Notes: generated by a model not told the origin, from the letters alone. Positions 26,512-35,713 are shown, numbered from the stretch's first letter. The stretch: DNA of 64,000 bases from Bernardetia sp963719525 (GCA_963719525.1 CAVRCG010000001.1:868001-932000); one strand, 5' to 3'. Numbers and translations: made by a program.

Positions 26512-27328
26512 ATTACTTTAATAACTTTTTAGTAAAAAATAAACTTCTTTTGATTCTTAATACTATAAGATTAGCTAAAGAAGTTCAATAATATAAATAT
26601 AATTTCTTGGTTTCGGTATAAAATTTTACGTGTTTTTCTGGTATTGCTTTTCTAAACTACCAACAAAGATCAAAGCTAAAAGAGTATAATAATCATTTTA
26701 AACAGATTTGTTCCTACTCCATTTGTTTGCCTATCCAATAATACATAATTTCTTTGTGTGTTGCAAAGTTTTTTGAAAATAATTTTGAGTTTCGCTAAAA
26801 AAACAAAATATTGTTCTGCTTGCAGATTATTAATAATAATTAACCAACCAAAAATAAACAAGGTTTTTAATTTACTTATTCTTCTTTTAGGGTTCAATTC
26901 AGAACAATGTAAAACTTTTAAAAAAAAAGCAGTAATCTATGCAACCCTTTTGCCTGCTTGTTGGGTCTTAGAAGTAGAAGAACAAAACTACTATGTTTTG
27001 AAACCTTCTAACTTACAACCTAACAATTCTAACAACTTCCTAAATGCTAGATTTAGGAAGATTGTTTTCAAAAAAGTCAAAAAGAATTGAACAAAAAAAT
27101 TGAAAATATAGGTAGTAAATCAAAACAAGAAATTCCAAATTATTTTACGCTTTAATTTTAAACTAAAATAATTTATATACAAAAATCTTTTGTTGGCTAT
27201 GTCATCTTTTCTACGGAGAAGATAGCAGTAGCCATAGTTAGTGAGTAGTGGGAGATGATGCAGCCTTTGGAAGTATCATCTTTTTTTTGTGCCTTATTTT
27301 ATACTTTATCTTTATTTTAGGCAACAAA
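26512..27328. other. Long intergenic region without a convincing gene
   Basis: About 820 bp. Frames of 73 and 110 codons exist on opposite strands but have poor composition and no recognisable motif. Around 27006-27040 the words TTCTAAC and TTACAAC recur with a loose 7-bp period, perhaps a decayed heptanucleotide array. I see no RNA gene. Confidence 0.45.
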
Positions 27329-27360
27329 AAAATCCTACTTGCTTAGGCAAATAGGATTTT
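27329..27360 (-). terminator. Terminator after the TPR gene
   Basis: AAAATCCTA pairs with TAGGATTTT, with an inner TTGC/GCAA stem. It lies 37 bp beyond the stop codon of the minus-strand TPR gene. Confidence 0.7.
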
Positions 27361-27396
27361 ATAAAAGTTAAAGCTCAAAGAATTATAGATTATAGT

Positions 27397-28605
27397 TTAC
27401 TTCATTTCTTCTATTTTCTTTTTCATTTTTTCAACATTTGCTTTGTCTTCTTTCATTGTATACAAATCTTTTAATATAGTATAAAGTGCTACATCATCAC
27501 TATTTATTTCCATTGCTTTTTTGGTATAGATAATAGATTTGTCGGCATCTTTAATGACAGGTTTCATTTTTTCACCTGTAGCATCTTGTTCTGCTCCTAT
27601 TAGTTTATTATATACTTTTGCTGCTTCTCTATAATAATGAGTTGCTATTGCAAAAGTGGCATCATAATCGGTATTATCTAAATCCAATACTTTTTGGTAA
27701 TATTCTATTGCTTTTTCGTTTTGATCTTCTGACTGATACATAATAGCAATATTGGTTAAAGTTTTGACACTAGGTTCTATTTCATTTGCTTTCTTCAATA
27801 ACTCAATCGCTGTTTTGTAATCTTTACGACGAATATAAACATCAGCAGAACTATTAACAAAATAGGTTTCTTTGGGAAAGCGTTCTGTTCCTTTTCCCAG
27901 TATTCTAAGAAGATTAGTAGTATCTTTTAACTGATAATACGCATATGCAGCCGATTGATAGGCTTCTATACCACTTTGATATTCTTCCATATCACCAAGT
28001 TTTTCAGAATACATGGCAGCCTCTTTATACATTTCTGCTTTTGTAGCAAAATATCCAATAAAAGTAAGATTTGTAGTATCAGGTTCAAAATAATTTACGA
28101 TAGGAAGCATTCTCTTATATGCCATCACATAATCTTCACTTTCTTGATATTTTTGTACATCATTCAGAATTGCATTTTTCAAACGAATTTGAAGCCCTGT
28201 TTCCATTCCATAATCGCTTTGAAAAGCTGGGTCTTCTATCATTTTTGTGTATTCATTTTTTCCTTCTGTTTTCTCTATTTCTAATGCCTTTGCCATCGAA
28301 ATTACAGCACTATCTGTTGGATTAGTTACTAATGCTGCTACTTCTTTATCTTCCAGACCTGCTTCTGCTATACTAGTAAAAACTTTTGCTCTTGTATAAT
28401 ACGTTCTTGCACTTCCTTCTGTTTTTTTGTGAAAAGTAGCTTGGCGAACCTTTTCTAGAGCTTTTTCGTAATTAGGTTTTTCTGCGCTGATATAAAATTC
28501 GGCACTACTAAGTGCGCCATTTTGTGCAATAGCTCCATTTGTAAGTAGTGAACCTGCTACAAATGCAGCTCCTACAAAAATTGATTTTAAGTTTGAATTT
28601 GTCAT
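27397..28605 (-). CDS. Secreted tetratricopeptide repeat protein
   Basis: A 402-residue protein with a signal peptide (about residues 1-27, ending GAIAQ) that should place it in the periplasm. Several TPR-like helix pairs follow, clearest at SGIEAYQSAAYAYYQLKDT, DVYIRRKDYKTAIELLKKANEI and NIAIMYQSEDQNEKAIEYYQKVLDLD. The final region has ESDDVALYTILKDLYTMKEDK-like sequence. TPR proteins serve as protein-binding scaffolds; no specific partner can be named. It lies just downstream of gyrA on the same strand but the gyrA terminator separates them. Confidence 0.88.
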   Translation of the reverse strand: MTNSNLKSIFVGAAFVAGSLLTNGAIAQNGALSSAEFYISAEKPNYEKALEKVRQATFHKKTEGSARTYYTRAKVFTSIAEAGLEDKEVAALVTNPTDSAVISMAKALEIEKTEGKNEYTKMIEDPAFQSDYGMETGLQIRLKNAILNDVQKYQESEDYVMAYKRMLPIVNYFEPDTTNLTFIGYFATKAEMYKEAAMYSEKLGDMEEYQSGIEAYQSAAYAYYQLKDTTNLLRILGKGTERFPKETYFVNSSADVYIRRKDYKTAIELLKKANEIEPSVKTLTNIAIMYQSEDQNEKAIEYYQKVLDLDNTDYDATFAIATHYYREAAKVYNKLIGAEQDATGEKMKPVIKDADKSIIYTKKAMEINSDDVALYTILKDLYTMKEDKANVEKMKKKIEEMK

Positions 28606-28722
28606 TTTATGATATTATTTTTGAATATGATTGAGTTGTTAGTTTGCATTTTTACTAGAGCGTAAAATGTACAATAAAATTACCAAAAATTATTTTCTCG
28701 TAAAAAATTTTTACAAAAAAAT

Positions 28723-28769
28723 AGAAGTTCCTTTTTGCAGTAAAATTATACTACAAAAATAGAACTTCT
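28723..28769 (-). terminator. Terminator after gyrA
   Basis: AGAAGTTC pairs with GAACTTCT, and inner TTTTTG with CAAAAA, making a long hairpin. On the minus strand it is followed by a T-rich run, as expected for termination of gyrA. Confidence 0.75.
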
Positions 28770-28809
28770 ACATCTAATGCAACTATAATGCAAAAAATTA
28801 TTTTACATC

Positions 28810-31542
28810 TTAATTTGCATCTTCATTGTCTTCTGAATCTTCGTCAGTTTCTGAATCATCTTCTTTATCTGAACTATCATCTTCATCTGAATCGTTTGTA
28901 TGATTTTCGTGATCTCTGTCTTCGTCATACAATCCTTCTGGAGAAATAACTGCTTCGTTAGGCACTTCTGCATCAATGATTGCATCTTCCAATTCTTCCT
29001 CTACTTCTTCTATATGTTCAATTTTGGCAACTGAAGCAATTTCATCTCCATCTGCTAAATTTATCAAACGAACGCCCTGTGTAGCACGTCCCATAGTTCG
29101 AAGTTCGGAAACAGCAAAGCGAATCATTACACCAGATTTTCTACTAATCATCAAATGATCAGTATCGATTACTTCCTTAATGGCAATCAATGAACCTGTT
29201 TTTTCGGTAATTTTGAGTGTAGTAACTCCTTTTCCTCCACGCTTAATTACTCTGTACGCATCTACATCAGAGCGTTTTCCGTATCCTTTTTCCGAAACTA
29301 CCAAAAGATTCGAATCTGGACGGTTCAAGCAGACCATTCCAATTACTTCATCGCCTTCTTTTACATTAATTCCACGAACACCAGAAGCATTTCTTCCCAT
29401 CGGACGAACCTGCGTTTCATTGAAACGAATGGCACGACCCGAACCTACAGCCATAATAATTTCGTTACTTCCATCTGTCAAACGAACATCTAAAAGTGCA
29501 TCGCCTTCATTAATCGTAATGGCATTAATTCCATTTTGACGAGGACGAGAATAGGCTTCCAAAATCGTTTTCTTGATTTGTCCTTTCTTTGTACAGAAAA
29601 TTAGATTATTATTATTGATATAATCTTCATCTTTTAGTGTTTTTACATTAATTACTGCTTGTACTCGTTCGCCTGATTGTATCGAAATGAGGTTTTGAAG
29701 TGGACGACCTTTTGAAGTCTTCGAACCTTCTGGAATGGCATATACTTTCAACCAATATACTTTTCCAGCATCTGTAAAAATAAGTAAATAATTGTGTGTA
29801 GAAGCGACAAACAAATGTTCTGCAAAATCATCAGCTTTTGTAGTTGCTCCTCTTGAGCCTCTTCCACCACGAGCTTGTGATTTGTATTCTGTCAAAGAAG
29901 TACGTTTGATGTAGCCCTCATTCGAAATCGTAATTACCATTTCTTGTTCGGCAATCAAATCTTCAATATCAATATCTTCTGCACTATGAACAATTTGAGT
30001 ACGACGCTCATCGCCATATTTTTCTCTAAGCTCCAATAATTCGTCAGTAATAATTTGCATACGACGTTCTACCTTTGCCAAAATATCTTCGTAATCTTCT
30101 ACTGTCAAAACAAGTGCATCGTATTCGTTCTGAATTTTGTTGCGTTCTAGTCCTGTAAGACGTTGAAGGCGCATACTCAAAATTTCTTTGGCTTGAATTT
30201 CTGAAAAATCAAACACAAAATCTGCTGGAACAGTAACATCTTTGAAGAAGCGACTATCGGTGTTCATTTCTCCTTGCGCTGTCAAAACATTTCTTGCTTC
30301 TTCTGCATCTTTTGAGCTACGAATGGTCGCAATTACCAAATCAATTACATCAAGAGCTTTCAGAAGTCCTTCCAAAATATGAAGTCTTTTATTAGCTTCT
30401 CTAAGGTCATATTCTGTACGACGAACAACTATTTCGTGTCTGTGTTCAACATAATAGCTAATCAAATCTCTAAGATTACAAATACGTGGACGACCTTTTA
30501 CAAGTGCAACATTATTTACACTAAACGAAGTTTGAAGTCCTGTATATTTGAAAAGTTGATTCAAAACTACATTTGCCATTGCATCACGTTTGATATCATA
30601 AACGATACGCAAACCTACTCTATCAGATTCATCACGAATAGCAGAAATTCCTTCAATACGCTTTTCATTTACCATTGCAGCCGTTTTTTCGATCAGCGTG
30701 GCTTTGTTGGTTTGATAGGGTACTTCGGTTACGATAATCTGTTCACGGTTATTTTTGTCTGTATGAATAGTTGCAACGGCACGCATCACAATTCTTCCAC
30801 GACCTGTTTCTAATGCTTTTTTTACACCTGTGTAACCATAAATAATTCCACCAGTTGGAAAATCGGGTGCAGTTACGAATTTGATTAACTCCTCTACCGT
30901 AATTTCTGGATTTTTGATGTACTCAATAATTCCATCAATCACTTCTGTAAGATTATGAGGAGCCATATTTGTAGCCATACCAACAGCAATACCCGAAGAA
31001 CCATTCACTAAAAGGTTAGGTAATTTTCCAGGCAAGACAGAAGGTTCTGTCAATGAATCATCAAAGTTTGGAATAAAATCAACTACTTCTTTGTTCAAAT
31101 CTGCCAACATTTCTTCAGCCAAACGCTGCATACGTGCCTCTGTATAACGCATTGCTGCTGCATTGTCGCCATCAATCGAACCAAAATTTCCCTGACCGTC
31201 AACGAGCATATAGCGAAGCGACCATTCCTGCGCCATTCTGACCATCGTTTCATAAACCGATGAATCGCCGTGAGGGTGGTATTTACCCAAAACTTCACCT
31301 ACAATACGAGCCGATTTCTTATGTGCTTTATTGTGATAAACTCCCAAATCTGACATTCCGTACAACACTCTACGGTGAACAGGTTTCAAACCGTCACGCA
31401 CATCAGGCAAAGCACGAGAAACAATAACGGACATCGAATAATCAATGTATGCCGTTCTCATTTCGTCCTCAATACTTACAGGAATAATATTACTGTTGCC
31501 ATCATTTAATAGGTCTTCTGATTCGTTTTCTATATCTGCCAT
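28810..31542 (-). CDS. gyrA: DNA gyrase subunit A
   Basis: The 910-residue breakage-reunion subunit of gyrase, which introduces negative supercoils with GyrB. The N-terminal MRTAYIDYSMSVIVSRALPDVRDGLKPVHRR and the active-site Tyr in AAMRYTEARM are present. The quinolone-region sequence is GKYHPHGDSSVYE. The C-terminal wheel carries the GyrA box QARGGRG near residue 560, supporting gyrase rather than topoisomerase IV. The last 50 residues are an extended Asp/Glu-rich tail, longer and more acidic than usual. A likely promoter lies at 31689-31719 and repeats of the AACCGTC family sit in the leader. Confidence 0.97.
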   Translation of the reverse strand: MADIENESEDLLNDGNSNIIPVSIEDEMRTAYIDYSMSVIVSRALPDVRDGLKPVHRRVLYGMSDLGVYHNKAHKKSARIVGEVLGKYHPHGDSSVYETMVRMAQEWSLRYMLVDGQGNFGSIDGDNAAAMRYTEARMQRLAEEMLADLNKEVVDFIPNFDDSLTEPSVLPGKLPNLLVNGSSGIAVGMATNMAPHNLTEVIDGIIEYIKNPEITVEELIKFVTAPDFPTGGIIYGYTGVKKALETGRGRIVMRAVATIHTDKNNREQIIVTEVPYQTNKATLIEKTAAMVNEKRIEGISAIRDESDRVGLRIVYDIKRDAMANVVLNQLFKYTGLQTSFSVNNVALVKGRPRICNLRDLISYYVEHRHEIVVRRTEYDLREANKRLHILEGLLKALDVIDLVIATIRSSKDAEEARNVLTAQGEMNTDSRFFKDVTVPADFVFDFSEIQAKEILSMRLQRLTGLERNKIQNEYDALVLTVEDYEDILAKVERRMQIITDELLELREKYGDERRTQIVHSAEDIDIEDLIAEQEMVITISNEGYIKRTSLTEYKSQARGGRGSRGATTKADDFAEHLFVASTHNYLLIFTDAGKVYWLKVYAIPEGSKTSKGRPLQNLISIQSGERVQAVINVKTLKDEDYINNNNLIFCTKKGQIKKTILEAYSRPRQNGINAITINEGDALLDVRLTDGSNEIIMAVGSGRAIRFNETQVRPMGRNASGVRGINVKEGDEVIGMVCLNRPDSNLLVVSEKGYGKRSDVDAYRVIKRGGKGVTTLKITEKTGSLIAIKEVIDTDHLMISRKSGVMIRFAVSELRTMGRATQGVRLINLADGDEIASVAKIEHIEEVEEELEDAIIDAEVPNEAVISPEGLYDEDRDHENHTNDSDEDDSSDKEDDSETDEDSEDNEDAN

Positions 31543-31591
31543 ATATTATCTAGTATAAAACTATATTAAATTGAAATTCTTGCTTTCTGCT

Positions 31592-31629
31592 AACCGTCAT
31601 TGAGGTTCAAAATGCAACCGTCAACGAGG
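31592..31629. repeat. Two AACCGTC...GAGG 14-mers in the gyrA leader
   Basis: AACCGTCATTGAGG (31592-31605) and AACCGTCAACGAGG (31616-31629) are direct repeats 10 bp apart. The second matches a 14-mer upstream of yggS exactly. Confidence 0.65.
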
Positions 31630-31688
31630 CTTTTTCTATTACTTTTTTAGAATAAATTTTTGATAGAAATTCCTTCCAAAACTACTCT

Positions 31689-31719
31689 GCAAGTTACGAA
31701 AAAATGGGGAATTTTACAA
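31689..31719 (-). promoter_or_regulatory. Probable gyrA promoter
   Basis: On the minus strand a TTG (31719-31717) is followed after 20 bp by TAACTTGC, two mismatches from TAnnTTTG. Position and spacing fit a gyrA promoter with a leader of about 140 nt that includes the AACCGTC repeats. Confidence 0.4.
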
Positions 31720-31975
31720 TGTTTTTTAATCAAATTGTAGTACACAATATAGCATACATTTTAGGGTACAAACCTGTATTGTAGACTTTAGCTTGCGAGG
31801 GAAATATTGATTTTTTTCCGACTTTATTTATCTATCTTAGTAAACTAAAAACGTTGTTACATTTTACTCGTTATTGAAGTTATTTAAAGACAGAAATTTA
31901 TTTATGTACGTTTCTTCAAAACAACTTCAACAGAAAACAGTAATTATAAAAAACACAAAACAAATACTAAAAACG

Positions 31976-33439
31976 ATGAAACACAAGATACTTATTCTTG
32001 ATGACGAAGATAAACTAAGAAACCTATTGGGTAGAATTATAAAACTAGAAGGTTTTGAAGTTTCAGAGGTAGAAAATTGTGAAAAAGCACTCCAAAAACT
32101 GAAAGAGCATCAGATTACTAGTTCTCCTTTTGAGGTAATGTTGTGTGATGTAAAATTGCCAGATGGAAACGGTGTAGAATTATCACAAAAAATAAAACAG
32201 CTTTATCCAGAATTAGAAATAATTTTGCTAACTGCTTACGGAAATATTCCAGATGGCGTACAGGCAATGAAAAATGGTGCTTTTGATTATATCGTAAAAG
32301 GAACAGATAATAATAAAATTGTTCCGTTGGTGCATCGTGCCATCGAAAAAATAGAAGCAAATAAAATTATTGCTCAAAAATTAGCACAACAAAAAACACA
32401 CGAAACAGAACAAAAAGATAAAGAAACAAAAAGTGATTTTTCTACTTTTCAAAATTCTCTACAAAAACAGTATTCAAAAAGTCCTTTTGATGCTATCATC
32501 GGAAACTCAAAAATAGTAAGAGAAACAGCTATCGAACTCGCCAAAAAAGTAGCTCTAACAGACACAACCGTACTTCTGACAGGTGAAACAGGAACAGGAA
32601 AAGAAGTTTTTGCACAAGCCATTCATCAAGCTAGTAGTAGAAGTAACGAAAATTTCGTAGCCATAAATTGTGCAGCCTTTGGAAAAGAACTTTTAGAAAG
32701 CGAAATGTTCGGACACAAAGCAGGTTCGTTTACAGGAGCAACAAAAGACAAAACAGGACTTTTTGGAGAAGCCGATAAAGGAACAATTTTTTTAGATGAA
32801 GTAGGAGAAATGAGTTTGGAATTGCAAGCTAAATTATTACGAGTTTTGGAAACAGGCGAGTTTTTGAAAGTAGGAGAAGCAAAACCTACAAAAGTAAACG
32901 TCAGGATTATTGCAGCTTCCAATCGTGATTTTAAAAACGAAATAAAAGAAGGAAATTTTAGAGCCGATTTGTATTACCGTCTGTCTGTTTTTGATATTTA
33001 TTTACCACCATTACGAGAACGAAAAGGAGATGTAAAATTACTTACCAATCATTTTATGAGTGTTTTTAATAATAAAATGAGTAAAAATATTACTTCTTTT
33101 TCTGACGAATTTATGACAGCTTTAGAGCATCATAATTGGGAAGGAAACATACGAGAACTCAAAAATGTAATAGAACGAAGTATGATTTTAGAAAGCAGTC
33201 AAGAATTGAATTTTGGTAGTCTTCCTATAGATATGCAAAAAGCAGAAATGCAAAGGAGTTTAAATCAAGATACTTCAACTACTAATGAATTAGACTCTTT
33301 TACACTTGCTAGTGCAGAAAAAGCACAAATTCAGTCCGTTTTAGAATATACAAAAGGAAACAAAACCAAAACAGCACAATTATTAAACATTGCTTTAACG
33401 ACTTTGTATAGAAAGTTGGAAGAATATGGTTTGAACTAG
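31976..33439 (+). CDS. Sigma54-dependent response regulator (NtrC type), probable kdp regulator
   Basis: A 487-residue regulator. The receiver domain (residues 1-125) has the phosphoacceptor Asp in VMLCDVKLPDGNG. The AAA+ domain (about 175-415) has Walker A GETGTGKEV, the sigma54-contact loop GSFTGA (a variant of GAFTGA), Walker B GTIFLDEVGE and the arginine region NREFK-like ASNRDFKNEI. A Fis-type helix-turn-helix ends the protein (TKTAQLLNIALTTLYRKLEEYGLN). The ATG at 31976 starts MKHKILILDDEDK. It lies directly before kdpF-A-B-C, where most bacteria have an OmpR-type KdpE, so control of kdp is inferred from position. Confidence 0.92.
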   Translation: MKHKILILDDEDKLRNLLGRIIKLEGFEVSEVENCEKALQKLKEHQITSSPFEVMLCDVKLPDGNGVELSQKIKQLYPELEIILLTAYGNIPDGVQAMKNGAFDYIVKGTDNNKIVPLVHRAIEKIEANKIIAQKLAQQKTHETEQKDKETKSDFSTFQNSLQKQYSKSPFDAIIGNSKIVRETAIELAKKVALTDTTVLLTGETGTGKEVFAQAIHQASSRSNENFVAINCAAFGKELLESEMFGHKAGSFTGATKDKTGLFGEADKGTIFLDEVGEMSLELQAKLLRVLETGEFLKVGEAKPTKVNVRIIAASNRDFKNEIKEGNFRADLYYRLSVFDIYLPPLRERKGDVKLLTNHFMSVFNNKMSKNITSFSDEFMTALEHHNWEGNIRELKNVIERSMILESSQELNFGSLPIDMQKAEMQRSLNQDTSTTNELDSFTLASAEKAQIQSVLEYTKGNKTKTAQLLNIALTTLYRKLEEYGLN

Positions 33440-33508
33440 TATCACGGACTTCCCAGTCTGTGTAAAGTGCAAAACTATCTATTCGTCAGACTAGGAAGTC
33501 CGACATAC
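33439..33508. repeat. Paired inverted hairpins, GTAT type
   Basis: Two 22-bp arms (33439-33460 and 33487-33508) are inverted copies with 3 mismatches. Each is a hairpin, GGACT with AGTCT around TCCC on the left and CAGACT with AGTCCG around AGGA on the right. The left arm overlaps the regulator's stop codon. Family members are at 11694 and 33940. Confidence 0.75.
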
Positions 33509-33534
33509 ATTAGCAAAACGCTATGATTTACTCC

Positions 33535-33566
33535 AAAAAACCCTATCAAAACGATAGGGTTTTTTT
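33535..33566 (+). terminator. Terminator after the sigma54-type regulator
   Basis: The arm AAAAAACCCTATC pairs with GATAGGGTTTTTTT around a 5-nt loop. It separates the regulator gene from the kdp structural genes, so the latter need their own promoter. Confidence 0.85.
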
Positions 33567-33643
33567 ATGCCATTTTTTTAATAAATCCATAACTAACTGA
33601 ATTACAGAAATTTACAAAAAAGTCATTAAAATTGTAAAACGTA

Positions 33644-33660
33644 TGGCATAACCGATTTAT
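33644..33660 (+). promoter_or_regulatory. Weak sigma54-like box upstream of kdpF
   Basis: TGGCATAACCGATTTA keeps the -24 TGGCA element but lacks the GC of the -12 element. Given the neighbouring sigma54-type regulator it is worth noting; support is weak. Confidence 0.2.
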
Positions 33661-33711
33661 AAAAAATCAATTACAAAATTAATTATCTATTCAGTTTAAT
33701 TTTCAATTCTC

Positions 33712-33795
33712 ATGATGTACATTTTTTTGCTAATCACAGCCATCGCACTTTTTGGTTTTTTGTTCAAATCTATTGACTTGTTTGAAAATATATAA
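33712..33795 (+). CDS. 27-residue membrane peptide upstream of kdpF
   Basis: The frame reads MMYIFLLITAIALFGFLFK followed by SIDLFENI, a single transmembrane helix with a short charged end. It lies 57 bp before kdpF, in the same direction, after the terminator of the regulator gene. Size and build recall KdpF but it lacks the PEKF end. It may be a second small subunit of the potassium pump; chance cannot be excluded at this length. Confidence 0.45.
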   Translation: MMYIFLLITAIALFGFLFKSIDLFENI

Positions 33796-33852
33796 AACCT
33801 AATCACTCCTTCAATTATCCTAAAATATTTATCAAAACAAATTTTTACAATT

Positions 33853-33930
33853 ATGCTCGCTTTATTTTTTGTTGCTATTAGTGTCTTTTTTTATATGTGT
33901 TACGTGCTTTTCAAACCTGAAAAATTTTAG
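33853..33930 (+). CDS. kdpF: Potassium-transporting ATPase small subunit KdpF
   Basis: A 25-residue single-helix peptide, MLALFFVAISVFFYMCYVLF ending in KPEKF. The Tyr-rich helix and the terminal (R/K)PEKF are diagnostic of KdpF, which stabilises the KdpFABC complex in the membrane. It is too short for usual gene callers. kdpA follows after 71 bp that include a single GTAT-type hairpin. Confidence 0.85.
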   Translation: MLALFFVAISVFFYMCYVLFKPEKF

Positions 33931-33939
33931 CTTAATCTT

Positions 33940-33963
33940 GTATCACAGAATTCTTAGTCTGTG
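33940..33963. repeat. Single GTAT-type hairpin between kdpF and kdpA
   Basis: GTATCACAGA...TCTGTG is related to the left arm of the 33439-33508 element (24 of 28 positions including the flank). Only one arm is present. Confidence 0.55.
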
Positions 33964-34001
33964 TAAAAAACTATTCATTCTCATCATTAAATTCATAAAA
34001 A

Positions 34002-35702
34002 ATGAACACAGAAATACTCGGTATTATTTCAATGTACGGCATTGTGCTAGGCTTGGCACTCCTTCTAGGTCGTTACATTGGCAAAATTTTCAATTACGAA
34101 TCTACTTTTTTAGATGCCATTTTCAATCCTATAGACAATCTATTTTTCAAAATAGCACGCATAGATGCAACTAGAGAAATGACTTGGAAAGAAAATTTAG
34201 TCGCTCTTCTCACTATCAATTTTGTTTGGTTTTTAATTGCTTTTTTTGTTCTGACAAATATGTCTTGGTTGCCTCTCAACCCTGATGCAAATCCTTCTAT
34301 GTCAGCCGATTTAGCGTTTAATACAGCCATTAGTTTTGTTACTAATACAAACTTGCAACATTATTCTGGCGAAACTTCCCTTTCTTATTTTGGTCAGCTT
34401 TGTTTGATGCTTTGGCAGTTTATTAGTGCAGCGACAGGAATTGCTATCTGTGCTGTTTTGTTTACAGCCATGAAAGAACGAACTACCAATACAGTAGGAA
34501 ATTTTTATAGCTTTTTTGTTCGTACAGGAACACGTATTTTGTTTCCTTTGGCTTTGATAGTAGGAATTATTTTAGCTCTTAGTGGCGTTCCGATGACTTT
34601 TGATGGAAAAGATACGGTTACTACTTTGGAGGGAAATCAAACTCAAAACATTAGTCGTGGTCCTGCTGCTGCTTTTATTGCTATCAAACAATTAGGTACA
34701 AATGGTGGTGGTTATTACGGTGTAAACTCTGCTAATCCATTAGAAAATCCATCTTATTTTACCAATATTGTCCAAACGGTTTGTATTTTTCTTATTCCTA
34801 TCGCTCTTATTTTTGCAATGGGTTATATGTTAAAACGCAAAAAATTAGCGTGGACAATTTATGGAGTAATGACCATTGGTGTTTTCCTTCTCGCTACGAT
34901 TGCAATTACAAGTGAAATGAACGGTTCGCCTGTTATTGATAAAATGGGAATTGCACAAGAAATGGGAAGTATGGAAGGCAAAGAAACTCGTTTTGGTTCG
35001 GCAGCTTCTGCATATTGGGCAGTCAATACAACCGTAACAAGTAATGGTTCGGTAAATGCGATGCACGACAGTTTGACTCCTCTGGGTGGAATGGCTGCAC
35101 TTTTAGGAATGATGATAAACTGCTTTTACGGTGGTGTAGGCGTAGGTTTTCTTAATTTTTATGTTTTCATTATTCTTGCCGTTTTTATTAGTGGACTTAT
35201 GGTAGGACGAACGCCAGAATTTTTGGGTAAGAAAATCGAAGCCAAAGAAATGAAAATTGCTATGGTAATCGCTCTTATGCACCCACTTTTTATTTTGGGA
35301 GGAACAGCTCTAGCAAGTTATTTATATACTTCAAATCCAGCAGAATATGCAGGTTGGTTGAATAATCCTTCGTATCACGGATTTAGCGAAATGTTGTACG
35401 AATTTACTTCAGCTTCGGCAAATAACGGTAGTGGTTTTGAAGGGTTGGGAGATAATACTCCATTTTGGAACATTGCAGCAGGAATCATTATGCTTTTAGC
35501 TCGTTTTCTTCCAATCATTGGACCTATCGCCATTGCAGGTATTTTAGCTAAGAAAAAATATATCCCTCAAAGTGCAGGTACACTTCAAACCGATACTTCT
35601 ACTTTTGGAGTTATGATTTTGGCAGTCATTTTTATTATTGCTGCACTTGCATTTTTCCCTGCTCTTACTTTAGGAACGTTAGCCGAATTTTTTACTGTAT
35701 AA
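34002..35702 (+). CDS. kdpA: Potassium-transporting ATPase channel-like subunit A
   Basis: The 566-residue integral membrane subunit that selects and binds K+ in the KdpFABC pump. Ten or so membrane helices are visible. Pore-loop segments of the selectivity filter type include NTNLQHYSGE, TNGGGYYGVNSANPLENP, GSVNAMHDSLTPLGG and SANNGSGFEGLGDNTPFWN. The N-terminal helix is followed by a conserved YESTFLDAIFNP-like start of the soluble loop. The start ATG at 34002 fits the family length. kdpB follows after 60 bp containing a palindrome. Confidence 0.97.
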   Translation: MNTEILGIISMYGIVLGLALLLGRYIGKIFNYESTFLDAIFNPIDNLFFKIARIDATREMTWKENLVALLTINFVWFLIAFFVLTNMSWLPLNPDANPSMSADLAFNTAISFVTNTNLQHYSGETSLSYFGQLCLMLWQFISAATGIAICAVLFTAMKERTTNTVGNFYSFFVRTGTRILFPLALIVGIILALSGVPMTFDGKDTVTTLEGNQTQNISRGPAAAFIAIKQLGTNGGGYYGVNSANPLENPSYFTNIVQTVCIFLIPIALIFAMGYMLKRKKLAWTIYGVMTIGVFLLATIAITSEMNGSPVIDKMGIAQEMGSMEGKETRFGSAASAYWAVNTTVTSNGSVNAMHDSLTPLGGMAALLGMMINCFYGGVGVGFLNFYVFIILAVFISGLMVGRTPEFLGKKIEAKEMKIAMVIALMHPLFILGGTALASYLYTSNPAEYAGWLNNPSYHGFSEMLYEFTSASANNGSGFEGLGDNTPFWNIAAGIIMLLARFLPIIGPIAIAGILAKKKYIPQSAGTLQTDTSTFGVMILAVIFIIAALAFFPALTLGTLAEFFTV

Positions 35703-35713
35703 ATAATTAACCT

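Noticed and set aside
26758..27090. 110-codon open frame in the gap after the Sua5/YciO-family gene
   Set aside because: No recognisable motif, unlikely amino-acid composition and an overlapping frame on the other strand. AT-rich intergenic sequence gives such frames by chance.
27180..27290. Possible small RNA or riboswitch before the TPR gene's terminator
   Set aside because: Some self-complementary words (CATCTTTTC, GATGATGCAGC) are present but no consistent fold or known riboswitch core could be drawn.
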